Shown here: positions 51,962 to 60,924 of the stretch, piece by piece
Layout of the letters: every line of letters begins with the position of its first letter
How positions within the stretch are numbered: position 1 is the stretch's first letter
Source of the DNA: Collinsella aerofaciens
GTDB taxonomy: Bacteria; Actinomycetota; Coriobacteriia; Coriobacteriales; Coriobacteriaceae
DNA length: 64,000 nucleotides
NCBI RefSeq assembly: GCF_015554145.1
Contig: NZ_JADNHZ010000004.1
Span: 1-64,000, forward strand
Reading direction: 5' to 3'
Notes under the pieces: model-generated
Seen by the model: the letters and a program-made list of their open reading frames with translations, nothing else
Told to the model about the DNA's origin: nothing
Databases searched by the model: none
Made by a program: the position numbers and the translations under genes

Positions 51962-53206
51962 TTACTCGTGATCTTGGTAAATCTCACGCGGAGCAAGCTC
52001 AGAATGTTTGCGTTTTAAGGTCTTAGGGGCCTTGTACGTGTTGCTCTCGAAGTCGATGTACTCGGTCTGCTTGAGCAGACGCTCAATCATCTCCTCGTGA
52101 TCAAACAGTTCCCAGGCCTCATGCACGGCATCGAGTTTAGCGTGCGTCTCGGGACGGCGTGGCATAAACAGCGTGCAGCAGTCGGGAGCGGCCTCAGTCG
52201 AGATATCGAACGTACCGATCTCCTCGGCGCGTGCGATGATCTCCTGTTTGTCCGAACCGATGAGAGGACGGAACACGGGAATCTTCACGGCTTCGTTGAC
52301 GGCCATGATGTTCTCAAGCGTTTGGGAGGCAACCTGCCCAAGCGATTCGCCCGTAACGATGGCCCTGGCACCCTCGATGTGTGCAATGCGCTCAGCAACC
52401 GAATACATAATGCGGCGATACATGATCACGCGCAGGTTGCTGGGACAGGTGACCGAAATCTCACGCTGGCAGTCGCCAAACGGCACCACGTACAGGCGGC
52501 CGATCTGGACACCCGGCTCAAGCGCACGGATGATGTCCTGCACCAGGTATTCACTCGTGTCGGGCGTCTGCGGACGACCGGAGAAATGCACCGGTACGCA
52601 CACCGCGCCGCGACGCGCGAGCATCCAGGTCGCCACCGGAGAATCGATACCCGACGACAGAAGCGTCACGACCTTGCCGGCAGAACCCACCGGAAGGCCG
52701 CCAACGCCGCGCTCGGAGCGCGCATACACGTAGACACTACCCTGAACCACCAGAACGTGCACCATCGCGTCGGGGTCGTGCATCTGGACCTTTTTATCGG
52801 GAAACGCCTCACACAGCACCTCGCCAACCTGTCGATTGATATCGATCGAGGTGAGCTCATAGTCAGTATTGGAGCGCTTGGCGTGCACCTTAAACGAATC
52901 GAAGGAACCAAACTCGCGCAGCGCCTTCACAGCGGCGGCGCAGTACTCCTGCGGGTCGCGGTTGGTGTGATACGCCAAAGACACACGGGCAACGCCGGGG
53001 ACGGTGCGGATGACACGCGCCGCCTCGTCGGCCTGATGCTCGTTAAAGGTCACGAGGATATAACCGGAAATTCGAGACACGGCGTTCACGGAAAAGGCGG
53101 CCAAGGCCGCCTTGATGTTATCCATGAGGATATGCTCAAAATGTGCGCGGTTCTTGCCCTTCAGCCCAACCTCGTGATAGTGGACTAGGCAGACGCGAGC
53201 CGCCAT
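51962..53206 (-). CDS. thiI: tRNA 4-thiouridine synthase ThiI
   Basis: 414 residues: ferredoxin-like and THUMP domains (about 1-165), then the PP-loop SSGIDSPVA near 183 that adenylates U8. There is no C-terminal rhodanese domain, so it is the short form in which sulfur transfer relies on a partner NifS-like protein. It starts directly after the rpoZ stop. Confidence 0.93.
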   Translation of the reverse strand: MAARVCLVHYHEVGLKGKNRAHFEHILMDNIKAALAAFSVNAVSRISGYILVTFNEHQADEAARVIRTVPGVARVSLAYHTNRDPQEYCAAAVKALREFGSFDSFKVHAKRSNTDYELTSIDINRQVGEVLCEAFPDKKVQMHDPDAMVHVLVVQGSVYVYARSERGVGGLPVGSAGKVVTLLSSGIDSPVATWMLARRGAVCVPVHFSGRPQTPDTSEYLVQDIIRALEPGVQIGRLYVVPFGDCQREISVTCPSNLRVIMYRRIMYSVAERIAHIEGARAIVTGESLGQVASQTLENIMAVNEAVKIPVFRPLIGSDKQEIIARAEEIGTFDISTEAAPDCCTLFMPRRPETHAKLDAVHEAWELFDHEEMIERLLKQTEYIDFESNTYKAPKTLKRKHSELAPREIYQDHE

Positions 53207-53488
53207 TTAGGCTTCAGCAACCTTGTGGCCGAGCGCCTTCTCGTAACGGGCCTCGTCGTAAGAGATGTCGCCGTCGACAATCTCGTCCATAGCCATCGAG
53301 ATGGTATCGGCACCGGAAAGCCCGATGGTGATGTCATCGACATCCTGAACGGCAAGCACGCGGTTGTGCTGGCCACGCAGCATGCTATTGATGTCGCAGG
53401 CGCGCTTGGAGGCAAGCGAAGCGAGCAGGAAGCGGTTGTGATCGGTCTTCTCCAGAAGATCGTCAATGCAAGGCTTTACAACGGACAC
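53207..53488 (-). CDS. rpoZ: RNA polymerase omega subunit
   Basis: 93 residues. CIDDLLEKTDHNRFLLASLASKRACDINSM matches the conserved omega core in broken form (KPCIDDLLEKT, NRFLLASLASKRA). It aids assembly of the beta' subunit. It starts with GTG after TGAGG, 5 bp downstream of gmk, the common gmk-rpoZ arrangement. Confidence 0.88.
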   Translation of the reverse strand: MSVVKPCIDDLLEKTDHNRFLLASLASKRACDINSMLRGQHNRVLAVQDVDDITIGLSGADTISMAMDEIVDGDISYDEARYEKALGHKVAEA

Positions 53489-53493
53489 GGACC

Positions 53494-54063
53494 TCAGATC
53501 CTTTCATGCATATCGAGAACGCGAACGAGCTCATCGGTCGCGCGGTCGAGATCGTCATTCACCACGACGTCGTCGTAGCGGTCGGCAAGGGCAAGCTCAT
53601 CGGCGGCGTTTGCCATACGCAGCTCAATCGTCTCGGGCGTCTCGGTACCGCGACCGACTAGACGCTCGCGGAGCACCTCAAGCGAAGGCGGCTTGATAAA
53701 GATCAGCACGGCCTCGGGGAAACGCTCCTTCACCTGCAGGGCGCCCTGGACATCGATCTCCAAAATCAGAGACGAGCCCGAGGCGAGCTTGGATGTGACC
53801 TCGCTCACCAACGTGCCGTAGCAGTTACCGTGGACCTCGGCCCACTCAACAAACTCACCGTTTGCCACGCGGCGGTCGAACTCCTCGCGCGTCAGAAAAA
53901 AGTAGTTGACGCCGTCGACCTCACCTTTGCGTGGTGCTCGCGTGGTAGCCGAAACCGTCAGACCCAGGTTCGAGCGGCGCTCGCGCACACGAGTGACGAG
54001 CGTACCCTTGCCTGCGCCTGACGGTCCAGAAATCACAAAGAGCTTGGAATCCTGAGCGCTCAC
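53494..54063 (-). CDS. gmk: guanylate kinase
   Basis: 189 residues with P-loop SGPSGAGKGT (12-21), the GMP-binding TTRAPRKGEVDGVNYFF, and DVQGALQVK. It phosphorylates GMP to GDP. It starts with GTG directly after the mihF stop (TAAGTG), so translation is coupled. Confidence 0.95.
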   Translation of the reverse strand: MSAQDSKLFVISGPSGAGKGTLVTRVRERRSNLGLTVSATTRAPRKGEVDGVNYFFLTREEFDRRVANGEFVEWAEVHGNCYGTLVSEVTSKLASGSSLILEIDVQGALQVKERFPEAVLIFIKPPSLEVLRERLVGRGTETPETIELRMANAADELALADRYDDVVVNDDLDRATDELVRVLDMHERI

Positions 54064-54372
54064 TTATTTGGTCAGCTGCTCGAGGAGCTGCTCGCGCTGA
54101 CGGACACCGAGGCCCTGGACGCGACGAGTAGCGGAGATACCGAGCTCCTCCATGATCTTGGCGGCCTTGGCCTTGCCATAACCGGGGAGAGACTCGATGA
54201 GGGTGGAAACCTTCATGCGGGAAGCGATGGGGTCATCGGAGTTGAGCACGGACTCGAGGGACTTCTCGCCCTTCTTGATCTGCTCGCGTAGCTCAGCGCG
54301 GGCGTGACGTGCGGCAGCAGCCTTCTCAAGAGCCTGCTTGCGCTGCTCGTCGGTAAGCTGAGGGAGTGCCAT
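54064..54372 (-). CDS. mihF: integration host factor, actinobacterial type
   Basis: 102 residues. LPQLTDEQRKQALEKAAAAR at the start and the helix-two-turn-helix LIESLPGYGKAKAAKIMEEL, RVQGLGVRQREQLL are characteristic of the mIHF family, which is specific to Actinobacteria. It bends DNA and organises the nucleoid. Placement before gmk-rpoZ is an actinobacterial hallmark. ATG at 54372 follows GGAGG. Confidence 0.93.
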   Translation of the reverse strand: MALPQLTDEQRKQALEKAAAARHARAELREQIKKGEKSLESVLNSDDPIASRMKVSTLIESLPGYGKAKAAKIMEELGISATRRVQGLGVRQREQLLEQLTK

Positions 54373-54413
54373 TCGTACCTCCAAATAGTTGGGTTATATC
54401 TGATTCAATAATT

Positions 54414-54445
54414 GGCATTTTAGCACGTAGAACGTACAAAATGCC
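54414..54445. promoter_or_regulatory. inverted repeat in the mihF promoter region
   Basis: GGCATTTT (54414-54421) and AAAATGCC (54438-54445) with a 16-nt centre containing AACGT/ACGT-like partial symmetry. On the minus strand TAAAAT within the arm could be the -10 of mihF, so a bound protein (perhaps mIHF itself) could regulate it. Confidence 0.4.
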
Positions 54446-54509
54446 TAATCGCGGCTCCATAGGTTAGACGATACCCGCAAAAAGTGCAATATACTGCGCC
54501 CAAAGTTAA

Positions 54510-54567
54510 GCCCCTGACCTGCGATTCCACACAAAGGATGGGAAAGTTTACGCAGGCACAGGGGCTA
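54510..54567 (-). terminator. hairpin between pyrF and mihF, probable pyrF terminator
   Basis: AGCCCCTG (54510-54517) pairs with CAGGGGCT (54560-54567), then CCTGCG (54519-54524) with CGCAGG (54552-54557). In the minus direction TTAACTTT follows; in the plus direction ATTTTGTG follows. Loop of 27 nt. Confidence 0.55.
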
Positions 54568-54611
54568 TTTTGTGCTAATGAGACCCAAAAGTGGTGACTT
54601 AGGGGAATCTT

Positions 54612-55328
54612 TTACGCGACGTTTTCGACCAGCTCGGCGACGATGGCGTCAAAGGCGGCAACCGGATCGTCGGCACCGGTGATGGGACGGCCCACCACAA
54701 TGTGGCTTGCGCCACGCTCGATAGCCTGGGAAGGCGTCGCCACGCGGGACTGGTCACCAAGGGCGGCACCCACCGGACGCACACCCGGAGTCACGATCAG
54801 GGCATCAGGACCCAGCAGCTCACGCATGTCGTGAGCCTCCATCGGCGAGCACACGATGCCATCGATGCCGTTGGCCTGAGCAAGCTTTGCCAAGCGGGCG
54901 GCCTCCTCGGCCACGGGAGACTCGACGCCGATCTCGCTCAAGGCATCCTGATTCATGCTCGTGAGCACGGTGATGGCGACGAGCTTGGCGCGGTCCTCAC
55001 GCGCCTCCTCGGCACCCTCGCGGCAGGCAGCGAGCATAGCACCCGAGCCCAGGCCATGGACCGAAAGCAGGTCGGCACCGGCAAGCGAGGCCGAGCGGGC
55101 AGCGCCGCGCACCTGATGCGGAATGTCATGGAACTTAAGGTCGAGGAAGACCTTAAAGCCAAGGTCCTTAAAGGTCTTGACGATCTGGGGACCCTCAGCG
55201 TAATAGAGCGTCATGCCGACCTTGAGCCAGGCGGCATGGCCCGAAAGCTCGTGGGCGAGCTCGAGCGCGCGCTCACGGTCGCAGTCGAGGGCGACGATAA
55301 CACGGTCGCGGGCATCATTCTCTAGCAT
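54612..55328 (-). CDS. pyrF: orotidine 5'-phosphate decarboxylase
   Basis: 238 residues; the catalytic DLKFHDIPHQV (about 63-73) and GVRPVGAALGDQSRV phosphate-binding region are intact. Final step to UMP. It overlaps the end of pyrD by 7 bp. Last gene of pyrK-pyrD-pyrF. Confidence 0.95.
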   Translation of the reverse strand: MLENDARDRVIVALDCDRERALELAHELSGHAAWLKVGMTLYYAEGPQIVKTFKDLGFKVFLDLKFHDIPHQVRGAARSASLAGADLLSVHGLGSGAMLAACREGAEEAREDRAKLVAITVLTSMNQDALSEIGVESPVAEEAARLAKLAQANGIDGIVCSPMEAHDMRELLGPDALIVTPGVRPVGAALGDQSRVATPSQAIERGASHIVVGRPITGADDPVAAFDAIVAELVENVA

Positions 55329-56236
55329 TCGAAAGCACCCACCAGCTCGTTGATGTCCTTTACGCCCTGGGACTCGGCCCAGGCCTCGAGCTCATGCGCG
55401 ATCTTAAGCGAAGCACACGGATCGACGAAGTTGGCCATGCCGACCGACACGCAGGTGGCGCCGGCCAGGATAAACTCAGCCGCATCCTCGCCAGTCATGA
55501 CACCGCCGACACCGTTGATGGGGATATCGACGGCCTGGGCAACCTCCCAGACCATGCGCACGGCGATGTGGTGGCAAAGCGGGCCAGAAAGGCCGCCCTT
55601 GGGCTTGGCCACGCGGGACTTGCGGGTATGGACGTCGATGGCCATGCCCTGGATGGAGTTGATGACCGAAAGGCCGTCGGCGCCGGCAGCCTCGAGGGCC
55701 TTGGCAATCTCGGCGACGTTGACCGGCGCCATCTTCACGAACAGCGGCTTATCGGTCACCTTGCGGCAAGCAGCCATAACGGAAGAGGCGCCCTCGGGCG
55801 TGGAGCCCATGGCGGCACCGCCGGCGGCGATGTTGGGGCAGCTCACGTTGATCTCGTAGCCGGCAGCCCAGGGGCATAGCTCGACATACATCTCGAGCGC
55901 GCGCACAAACTCATCAACGGAGTGCCCGGCAACCTGGCAAATGACCTGGCAACCGTCCTTGGACAGCTGCTCGAGCCACTGGCCGGACTCACGGGCAAAG
56001 GCGGCGACACCGGGGTTCTGCAGGCCCACGGAGTTGATCATACCGCCAGGAATCTCGGCCATGCGGGGCGCAGGGTTGCCCGGCCAAGGCTCGGCGGCAC
56101 AGCCCTTGGTGGTAATGGCGCCCAGCTGGGAAACATCAAAGAAGTTCTGGAACTGCCAACCGTAGCCAAAGGTACCGGCTGCGGTGTTAATGGGGTTCTG
56201 CATCTTGACGCCGCCGAAATCGACGGCCATGTTCAC
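55322..56236 (-). CDS. pyrD: dihydroorotate dehydrogenase, class 1B catalytic subunit
   Basis: About 304 residues, FMN TIM barrel: NPINTAAGTFGYG, GLQNPG, INVSCPN and INGVGGVMTGEDA. The INVSCPN motif carries the catalytic Cys of class 1 enzymes. It works with the iron-sulfur flavoprotein PyrK, encoded just upstream, to pass electrons to NAD. GTG at 56236 and ATG at 56230 are both possible starts; an upstream open stretch overlaps pyrK and is not coding. Confidence 0.93.
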   Translation of the reverse strand: MNMAVDFGGVKMQNPINTAAGTFGYGWQFQNFFDVSQLGAITTKGCAAEPWPGNPAPRMAEIPGGMINSVGLQNPGVAAFARESGQWLEQLSKDGCQVICQVAGHSVDEFVRALEMYVELCPWAAGYEINVSCPNIAAGGAAMGSTPEGASSVMAACRKVTDKPLFVKMAPVNVAEIAKALEAAGADGLSVINSIQGMAIDVHTRKSRVAKPKGGLSGPLCHHIAVRMVWEVAQAVDIPINGVGGVMTGEDAAEFILAGATCVSVGMANFVDPCASLKIAHELEAWAESQGVKDINELVGAFEC

Positions 56237-56244
56237 GGTACCCA

Positions 56245-57036
56245 CTAGAAGACCACCACCTTGGAAGCATCGAACACGGGGCCGCACATACAAGCACCCT
56301 TCATACCGTCGACCGTCTCGACATTGCAGGTGTTGCAGGCGCCAAAGCCACAGCTCATCATACGCTCGAGCGACACCTCGCAGTACACACCGGCCTCGGC
56401 GGCAGCGGCGGCGACCTTCTTCATCATGACGGCGGGGCCGCAGCTGGCGACGTAGTCGTAGCCGCCCTCTCCAAGCAGCTCGGCTGCCGGATCGGTGCAA
56501 AAACCGTGCGTGCCGAGCGAACCGTCGTCGGTGCACACGTTAACCGTGGCGCCCAGCGCACGGAACTCATCGACACCCACGACTTTGGAAGCGGTGCCAA
56601 AGCCCAGGCACACGTCCACATCAACACCCTGCTCGGCAAGCATGCCGGCAAGACACAGCACAGGCGGAACGCCGATGCCACCGGCGACGAGCAGTGCCTT
56701 CCTGGTGCCCTCGGGTACCATCCAGCCACGGCCACCGGGGCCCAACAGGTTAGAGGTGGAGCCAGGGCCCATCTGGGACAAACGGCGGGTATCGTCGCCC
56801 ACGACGGCGTACCACAGCTCGACGGTGCCGGCCTCGGCGTCGGCGCGGTAGAAACTCAAGGGCACACGAAGCAGAGAAGACGCATCGCCGGGGACGGCGA
56901 TGTTCACAAACTGACCGGGCTTGAGCGCACTTGCAAGCTTGGGGGCCGAGATGACGAGCGAGAAGATGCCGTCGGCGATCTCCCGGTTCGAGACGACCTC
57001 GAAGTCGTGCATGCGTGCAGTGGAAGGTGTGGGCAT
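56245..57036 (-). CDS. pyrK: dihydroorotate dehydrogenase electron-transfer subunit
   Basis: 263 residues: FAD domain with RVPLSFY (about 57-63), NAD-binding GGIGVPPVL, and a C-terminal 2Fe-2S site CGFGACNTCN with two further Cys in GACMCG. Pairs with PyrD. A terminator (57084-57108) separates it from pyrC, so its own promoter or read-through must drive pyrKDF. Confidence 0.94.
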   Translation of the reverse strand: MPTPSTARMHDFEVVSNREIADGIFSLVISAPKLASALKPGQFVNIAVPGDASSLLRVPLSFYRADAEAGTVELWYAVVGDDTRRLSQMGPGSTSNLLGPGGRGWMVPEGTRKALLVAGGIGVPPVLCLAGMLAEQGVDVDVCLGFGTASKVVGVDEFRALGATVNVCTDDGSLGTHGFCTDPAAELLGEGGYDYVASCGPAVMMKKVAAAAAEAGVYCEVSLERMMSCGFGACNTCNVETVDGMKGACMCGPVFDASKVVVF

Positions 57037-57083
57037 AGACGCTCCAATCCCCCATGCGGTTGCATGGTCTAAACGAACAGAAA

Positions 57084-57108
57084 GCGCGGCACCGCAAGGG
57101 CGCCGCGC
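57084..57108 (-). terminator. terminator between pyrC and pyrK
   Basis: GCGCGGCAC (57084-57092) and GCGCCGCGC (57100-57108) pair with one wobble; in the minus direction TTTCTG follows. Splits the pyr genes into pyrRBC and pyrKDF transcripts, at least partly. Confidence 0.6.
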
Positions 57109-57128
57109 ACAAAAGCGATAAGGCTATG

Positions 57129-58401
57129 CTAGCAGATGCAGCCGTCGGCGAGCGTCTGCTTGCCACCGACAAATACATCGGTGGCACGACCGGTGAGCGT
57201 GCGGCCGGCAAAACCGGAGTTCTCGGCGCGCGACTCGTAACCGTCCTCGCCAACCGTCCAGGTTGCGGAGGGGTCGAACACGGTCAGGTCGGCGACAGAG
57301 CCCGCCTTGACCTGAACCTGATCGAGGCCCAGAATCTCACGCGGCTTGATGGCCATGAGCTCGACCATGCGGCTCACGCTCATCTTGCCCGTGTTGACCA
57401 GCTCAGTGAGCACGAGCGACAGCGAAGTCTCGAGGCCAATCATTCCAAAGGGCGCGAGCTCGAACTCGCGGGCCTTCTCCCACGGGGTGTGGGGAGCGTG
57501 GTCGGTAACGATAGCGTCGACGGTACCGTCGATGACACCCTGACGGATGGCCTCGGCATCCTCGTCGGTGCGCAGCGGCGGATTGACCTTGAGCGAGGTG
57601 TTGTAGGTCTCGTCCAGGTCGTTCTCGGTCAGGAACATGTGGTGCGGGGTGGCCTCGCAGGTCACCTGGACACCGGCAGCCTTACCGGCACGCACGAGCT
57701 CCAGGCCATGAGCGGTGGAGATGTGCTGGATGTGCAGCTTGGCACCGGTCAGCTTGGCAATCTCGATGTCGCGGGCGATCTGGAGCTCCTCGCCGGCAGC
57801 CGGCCAGCCCTCGAGGGCCAGACGGGTCGAGACCTTGCCCTCGTTGATCTGGCCGTGACCGACCAGGTCCTCGTCCTGGCAGTGGCTCATAAAGACCTTG
57901 CCGAACATCTTGCCGTAGTCCATGCAGCGACGGAGCATGCCTGCGCCCTGCACGCCGCGGCCGTCGTCGGTGAAGGCGACGGCGCCGTGGGCGACCATAT
58001 CGCCCATCTCGGACATGGCCTCGCCCTTAAGACCGCGGGTCATGGCGCCCGACGGATAGACGCGGCAGTGACCGACCTCGGCAGCGCGGGACTTGACGAA
58101 CTCCACGACAGTGCCGTTATCGGTGACGGGATCGGTGTTGGGCATGGCGCACACGCCGGTAAAGCCGCCCTTGGCAGCTGCGCGGGTGCCGCTCTCGATG
58201 TCCTCTTTGACCTCGTAGCCGGGCTCGCGAAGGTGAACGTGCATATCCACCAGGCCGGGGACGAGGTACTTGCCGGAAAGGTCGCGGACCTCGGCTCCCT
58301 CGACGGCGAGATTCTCGCCGACCTCAGCGATCTTGTCGCCGTCAATCAGGACGTCAACGACACCGTCAAGCTCGACGGACGGGTCGACGACGTGGGCATT
58401 C

Positions 58402-58418
<17 letters not shown>
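57129..58418 (-). CDS. pyrC: dihydroorotase
   Basis: 429 residues, an amidohydrolase with the metal site VDMHVHLREPG (about 57-67) and DHAPHTPWEK. It closes carbamoyl-aspartate to dihydroorotate. The length places it in the class I (multimeric, pyrC/allantoinase-like) group. ATG at 58418 follows GGAGG and overlaps pyrB by 17 bp. Confidence 0.95.
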
Positions 58419-59947
<1,529 letters not shown>

Positions 59948-59964
59948 TCACATGTCTTGACTGC

Positions 59965-60071
59965 TGACACAGTCAAAAAAATAGATGCCCGACCGCTCAA
60001 AGCGGACCAGACACCCACAGGAAGGGCTGCTCTTTGGCAGCTATGTAATTCCATGTGGGTATCTCGTACCC
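59965..60071 (-). promoter_or_regulatory. structured pyr leader, putative PyrR attenuator
   Basis: Read on the minus strand: GGGTA-CGAGA-TACCC (60071-60058), then a stem ACCCACA/TGTGGGT (60060-60054 with 60019-60013) enclosing GCTGC/GCAGC, then CCGCT-TTG-AGCGG followed by a run of seven T (about 59976-59982). The first and second stems share bases and are mutually exclusive. The last hairpin plus T-run looks like a terminator about 40 bp before pyrR. I did not find a clean PyrR-binding consensus. Confidence 0.5.
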
Positions 60072-60326
60072 CTTTAATGGTCAAGGGATAGTGTAGCCAA
60101 CCTTGAGCTTAATTGCGAGCATAAATACAGAGCAATCCGTAAACGGAGCCCTACGCTCAATAAACCTATATATATTTGTGGGACGAGCTTGAAAACCTTG
60201 TTGCGAGCTGGCATAATCCCCCCTGCTGCACGCAAATCGGATCTACGTCCAGGGCCGTGGCGTGGGCACTATCGCCAAAAGAGAAATATCTCTGTGTAGA
60301 TTGCGCACAGGGAGTGACTTCTGTGC
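60072..60326. other. divergent intergenic region pyrR / rpmB, no gene seen
   Basis: AT-richer than its surroundings. It should contain the pyr promoter (TACACT near 60092 on the minus strand is a candidate -10). No open frame with plausible start and codon use; no tRNA cloverleaf recognised. Confidence 0.4.
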
Positions 60327-60332
60327 TATAGT
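60327..60332 (+). promoter_or_regulatory. rpmB promoter, extended -10
   Basis: TGCTATAGT (TG-N-TATAGT), with TATAGT at 60327-60332, 55 bp before the start codon. Same extended -10 form as at rpsT. Confidence 0.55.
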
Positions 60333-60386
60333 TCAGGCTTGTTTGTTAACGCGACATGTTCGTTTGTCGCCCAAGGAGGGTCAGTT

Positions 60387-60575
60387 ATGTCCAAAGTTTG
60401 CGAAGTTTGCGGTAAGCACCCCGTTGCCGGTCGCTCCATCAGCCACTCTCACCGCGTCACCAACCGTAAGTTCCGCCCCAACATCCAGCGCGTTTACGTC
60501 GTCGTCGATGGTCACCGTCGCAAGATGAACGTTTGCTCCACCTGCCTCAAGTCCGGCAAGGTTGCGCGCTCCTAA
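60387..60575 (+). CDS. rpmB: 50S ribosomal protein L28
   Basis: 62 residues with two Cys pairs (CEVCG near the start, CSTC near the end), so this is the zinc-binding form of L28. SHSHRVTNRKFRPNIQ is typical. AAGGAGG precedes the ATG. Monocistronic with a clear terminator. Confidence 0.95.
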   Translation: MSKVCEVCGKHPVAGRSISHSHRVTNRKFRPNIQRVYVVVDGHRRKMNVCSTCLKSGKVARS

Positions 60576-60643
60576 ATAAGGTCTTACCAACAAGTACCTC
60601 GGACTCTCCGGGTCAAAGACCTCGCGTTCATATAGAACTTACC

Positions 60644-60676
60644 AAAGGCGTCCTCCCCCACGGAGGGCGCCTTTTT
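60644..60676 (+). terminator. rpmB terminator
   Basis: AAAGGCGTCCTCC (60644-60656) pairs with GGAGGGCGCCTTT (60662-60674) with one wobble, then a T-tract. Confidence 0.85.
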
Positions 60677-60803
60677 GCACTCATTGGGGACGGATTTAAA
60701 TGAGTGTTTGCGAATGTCAAAGGGATCCTAGCCCAGCTGATATGCCTTGTAGCTTGACCTGCGCCCAATAATTGAGGCGATGCGGCAGGCGGATCGTTTT
60801 GTT

Positions 60804-60831
60804 AAAACGCTTCAGTATATTGAAGCGTTTT
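60804..60831. promoter_or_regulatory. 11-bp inverted repeat upstream of adhE, operator-like
   Basis: AAAACGCTTCA (60804-60814) and TGAAGCGTTTT (60821-60831) with a 6-nt GTATAT centre. It lies about 95 bp before the adhE ATG. It does not match the Rex consensus TTGTGA-N6-TCACAA, the usual regulator of adhE, but its size and AT-rich centre suit a dimeric repressor or activator. No T-tract typical of a terminator. Confidence 0.5.
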
Positions 60832-60878
60832 AGTGTGCCTTTTACAGGAATCTGACCGTTCGCCGAATAATTTCTTGC

Positions 60879-60884
60879 TATCAT
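60879..60884 (+). promoter_or_regulatory. possible adhE -10 box
   Basis: TATCAT about 40 bp before the adhE start codon. No good -35 at 16-18 bp, which would fit activator-dependent or high-level regulated expression. Confidence 0.3.
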
Positions 60885-60924
60885 GCAAGACGTAGGGTAA
60901 ATCTCCGATCGCAAGGAGACACAA

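Noticed and set aside
60804..60831. adhE upstream palindrome considered as a Rex site
   Set aside because: The arms AAAACGCTTCA/TGAAGCGTTTT do not match the TTGTGA-N6-TCACAA consensus, so I left the regulator unnamed.
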